A stretch of 64,000 nucleotides of DNA from Rhodoglobus vestalii (lineage in GTDB: Bacteria; Actinomycetota; Actinomycetes; Actinomycetales; Microbacteriaceae): the NCBI RefSeq assembly GCF_006788895.1, contig NZ_VFRA01000001.1, positions 434,001 through 498,000 on the forward strand, given 5' to 3'. The notes under the pieces are model-generated. The model did not search any database, was not told where the DNA came from, and saw only the letters and a list, made by a program, of their open reading frames with translations. The position numbers were made by a program, and so were the translations under genes. Each line of letters begins with the position of its first letter. Within the stretch, counting starts at the first letter, position 1. Positions 63,216 to 64,000 of this stretch are shown piece after piece.

Positions 63216-64000
63216 CTAATTCTTAATTGCGTCACGCAGTAGTGCCGAAAGTGCCTGCAACTGAACATTCGACTCAGCCACCACTTCCTCATCAGATCCA
63301 TCGAGAGCCCGCGCAGCGAGACCCGCTTTGCTGTCGATGAGCTCCGCGATGCGCGCGTCAATCGTGTGCGCGGCAATAATTCGCCACGCCGTCACGGGAA
63401 GCTCTTGACCGATGCGGTGCACACGGTCAATGGCCTGAGTTTGTTCAGCGTTGGTCCAACTGAGTTCCGCGAGAACGACGTTGGATGCCGCCTGCAGGTT
63501 GAGCCCAACGCCAGCGGCAGTCAGTGATGCCACCACGACGGAGACCTCGGGATCATCCGCGAACGAGTCGATCGCATTCTGACGCGCTTTTGGGCTCTGG
63601 TCTCCGCGAATGGAAACAGAGTTGAGGCCAACCTTGGCAAAGTGCGCTTCAGCGGCATCCATTACATCGATATGCTTCGCGAAGAACACGACCTTGCCAA
63701 CAGAGCGGGCCAGTTGTGCGGTGTAGTCAGCGGCAAGGGTTGCTTTAGCCTGACCGATTCGGCGAACCATGGTGAAGACATTCTCCCCGGTGGTCGCACT
63801 CTTTGACTCTTCAAGTTCGGCATGCGCGACCACACGGATGAGGTCCTCGGCCGCGACCTCTGGCTTGAGATTGCGCACGCGAGTGAAGCGATCAACCAGG
63901 CGAGCCGTGAGCGCTTGCTCTGCGGCGCGGATGGAACGGCCAAGATCGTCATCGAGTTCGACCGGGATGTCGGCGATGCGGCGTGCGGGGATGTCGGCGG
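63216..64000 (-). CDS. SNF2-family helicase, C-terminal part (cut by window edge)
   Basis: The reading frame is open through the right edge; 261 codons are present. It carries the SNF2 helicase C-terminal domain: VVFFAKHIDVMDAAEAHF, IRGDQSPKARQNAIDSF, ASLTAAGVGLNLQAASNVV and the motif VI region QAIDRVHRIGQ. The tail of about 50 residues is acidic and helical. A GTG at 63878 is not a start but internal. The ATPase half lies outside. Confidence 0.88.
   Translation of the reverse strand, partial: ADIPARRIADIPVELDDDLGRSIRAAEQALTARLVDRFTRVRNLKPEVAAEDLIRVVAHAELEESKSATTGENVFTMVRRIGQAKATLAADYTAQLARSVGKVVFFAKHIDVMDAAEAHFAKVGLNSVSIRGDQSPKARQNAIDSFADDPEVSVVVASLTAAGVGLNLQAASNVVLAELSWTNAEQTQAIDRVHRIGQELPVTAWRIIAAHTIDARIAELIDSKAGLAARALDGSDEEVVAESNVQLQALSALLRDAIKN

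Noticed and set aside
1..64000. tRNA, rRNA, CRISPR, insertion sequences, prophage or integrase genes
   Set aside because: None seen by reading; accessory blocks have no recombinase or flanking repeats. A tRNAscan or ISfinder run would be decisive.

Overview
The window is a stretch of actinobacterial chromosome, most likely from the family Microbacteriaceae. This rests on the moderate-to-high G+C by eye, frequent GTG starts, and actinobacterial marker families: the HisA/TrpF isomerase PriA, a LysM protein divergent from lexA, DUF3046 next to recA, ClgR, DUF5302, MarP and an actinobacterial-type HelD. Gene order is also typical: lexA-hflX-dapF-miaA-miaB-recX-recA-clgR-pncC-pgsA-ftsK-rnj-dapA-dfrA-thyA-dapB-M16 protease-pnp-rpsO. 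I saw no rRNA, tRNA, CRISPR array, insertion sequence or prophage, so the window is mostly core genome with a few accessory insertions.

Layout. 1-2.6 kb: a gluABCD-type amino-acid ABC importer cut by the left edge, with hairpins on both sides of the binding-protein gene. 2.7-6.2 kb: infC-rpmI-rplT with a structured leader and a strong terminator, a TrmH-type methyltransferase, and DUF1844/SseB proteins. 6.3-9.4 kb: histidine genes hisC-hisB-hisH-priA. 9.4-19.4 kb: the SOS and housekeeping block, with LexA boxes at lexA/LysM and at recA. 19.5-25.2 kb: a tricarboxylate transporter (tctCBA) with a divergent CitA/CitB-type two-component system, lying between clgR and pncC where core genes are normally neighbours. 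25.3-33.4 kb: pncC, pgsA, ftsK, rnj, dapA, dfrA and thyA on one strand. 33.4-41.4 kb: small stress, redox and regulatory genes, dapB, and an M16 protease. 41.5-50.6 kb: pnp and rpsO, separated by about 6.5 kb that holds a surface module (DUF4397 protein, class F sortase with a lipobox, ECF sigma, anti-sigma), a BenE transporter, an oxidoreductase and a membrane protein. 50.7-64 kb: MarP protease, a NERD-like protein lacking the usual catalytic residues, HelD, PrsW, an Ada-AlkA repair fusion, aspA, and the C-terminal part of a SNF2 helicase cut by the right edge.

How the parts work together. LexA probably controls itself, the divergent LysM division inhibitor and recA. dapA, dapB and dapF serve lysine/peptidoglycan precursor synthesis; thyA and dfrA serve thymidylate synthesis; pnp, rnj and rpsO serve RNA turnover and translation. 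CitA/CitB-like proteins probably switch on tctCBA in response to an external carboxylate. The ECF sigma/anti-sigma pair probably controls the sortase and DUF4397 genes just upstream of it in the same transcription unit.

No wholly new system is evident. The items most worth a second look are the AUC start and SD-sequestering leader of infC, the mutually exclusive hairpins in the recA leader, the hairpin and lack of a terminator around the SOS LysM gene upstream of hisC, the glycine next to the phospho-acceptor histidine of the sensor kinase, the lipobox-bearing sortase module, and four convergent gene pairs that end on a shared CTAG.
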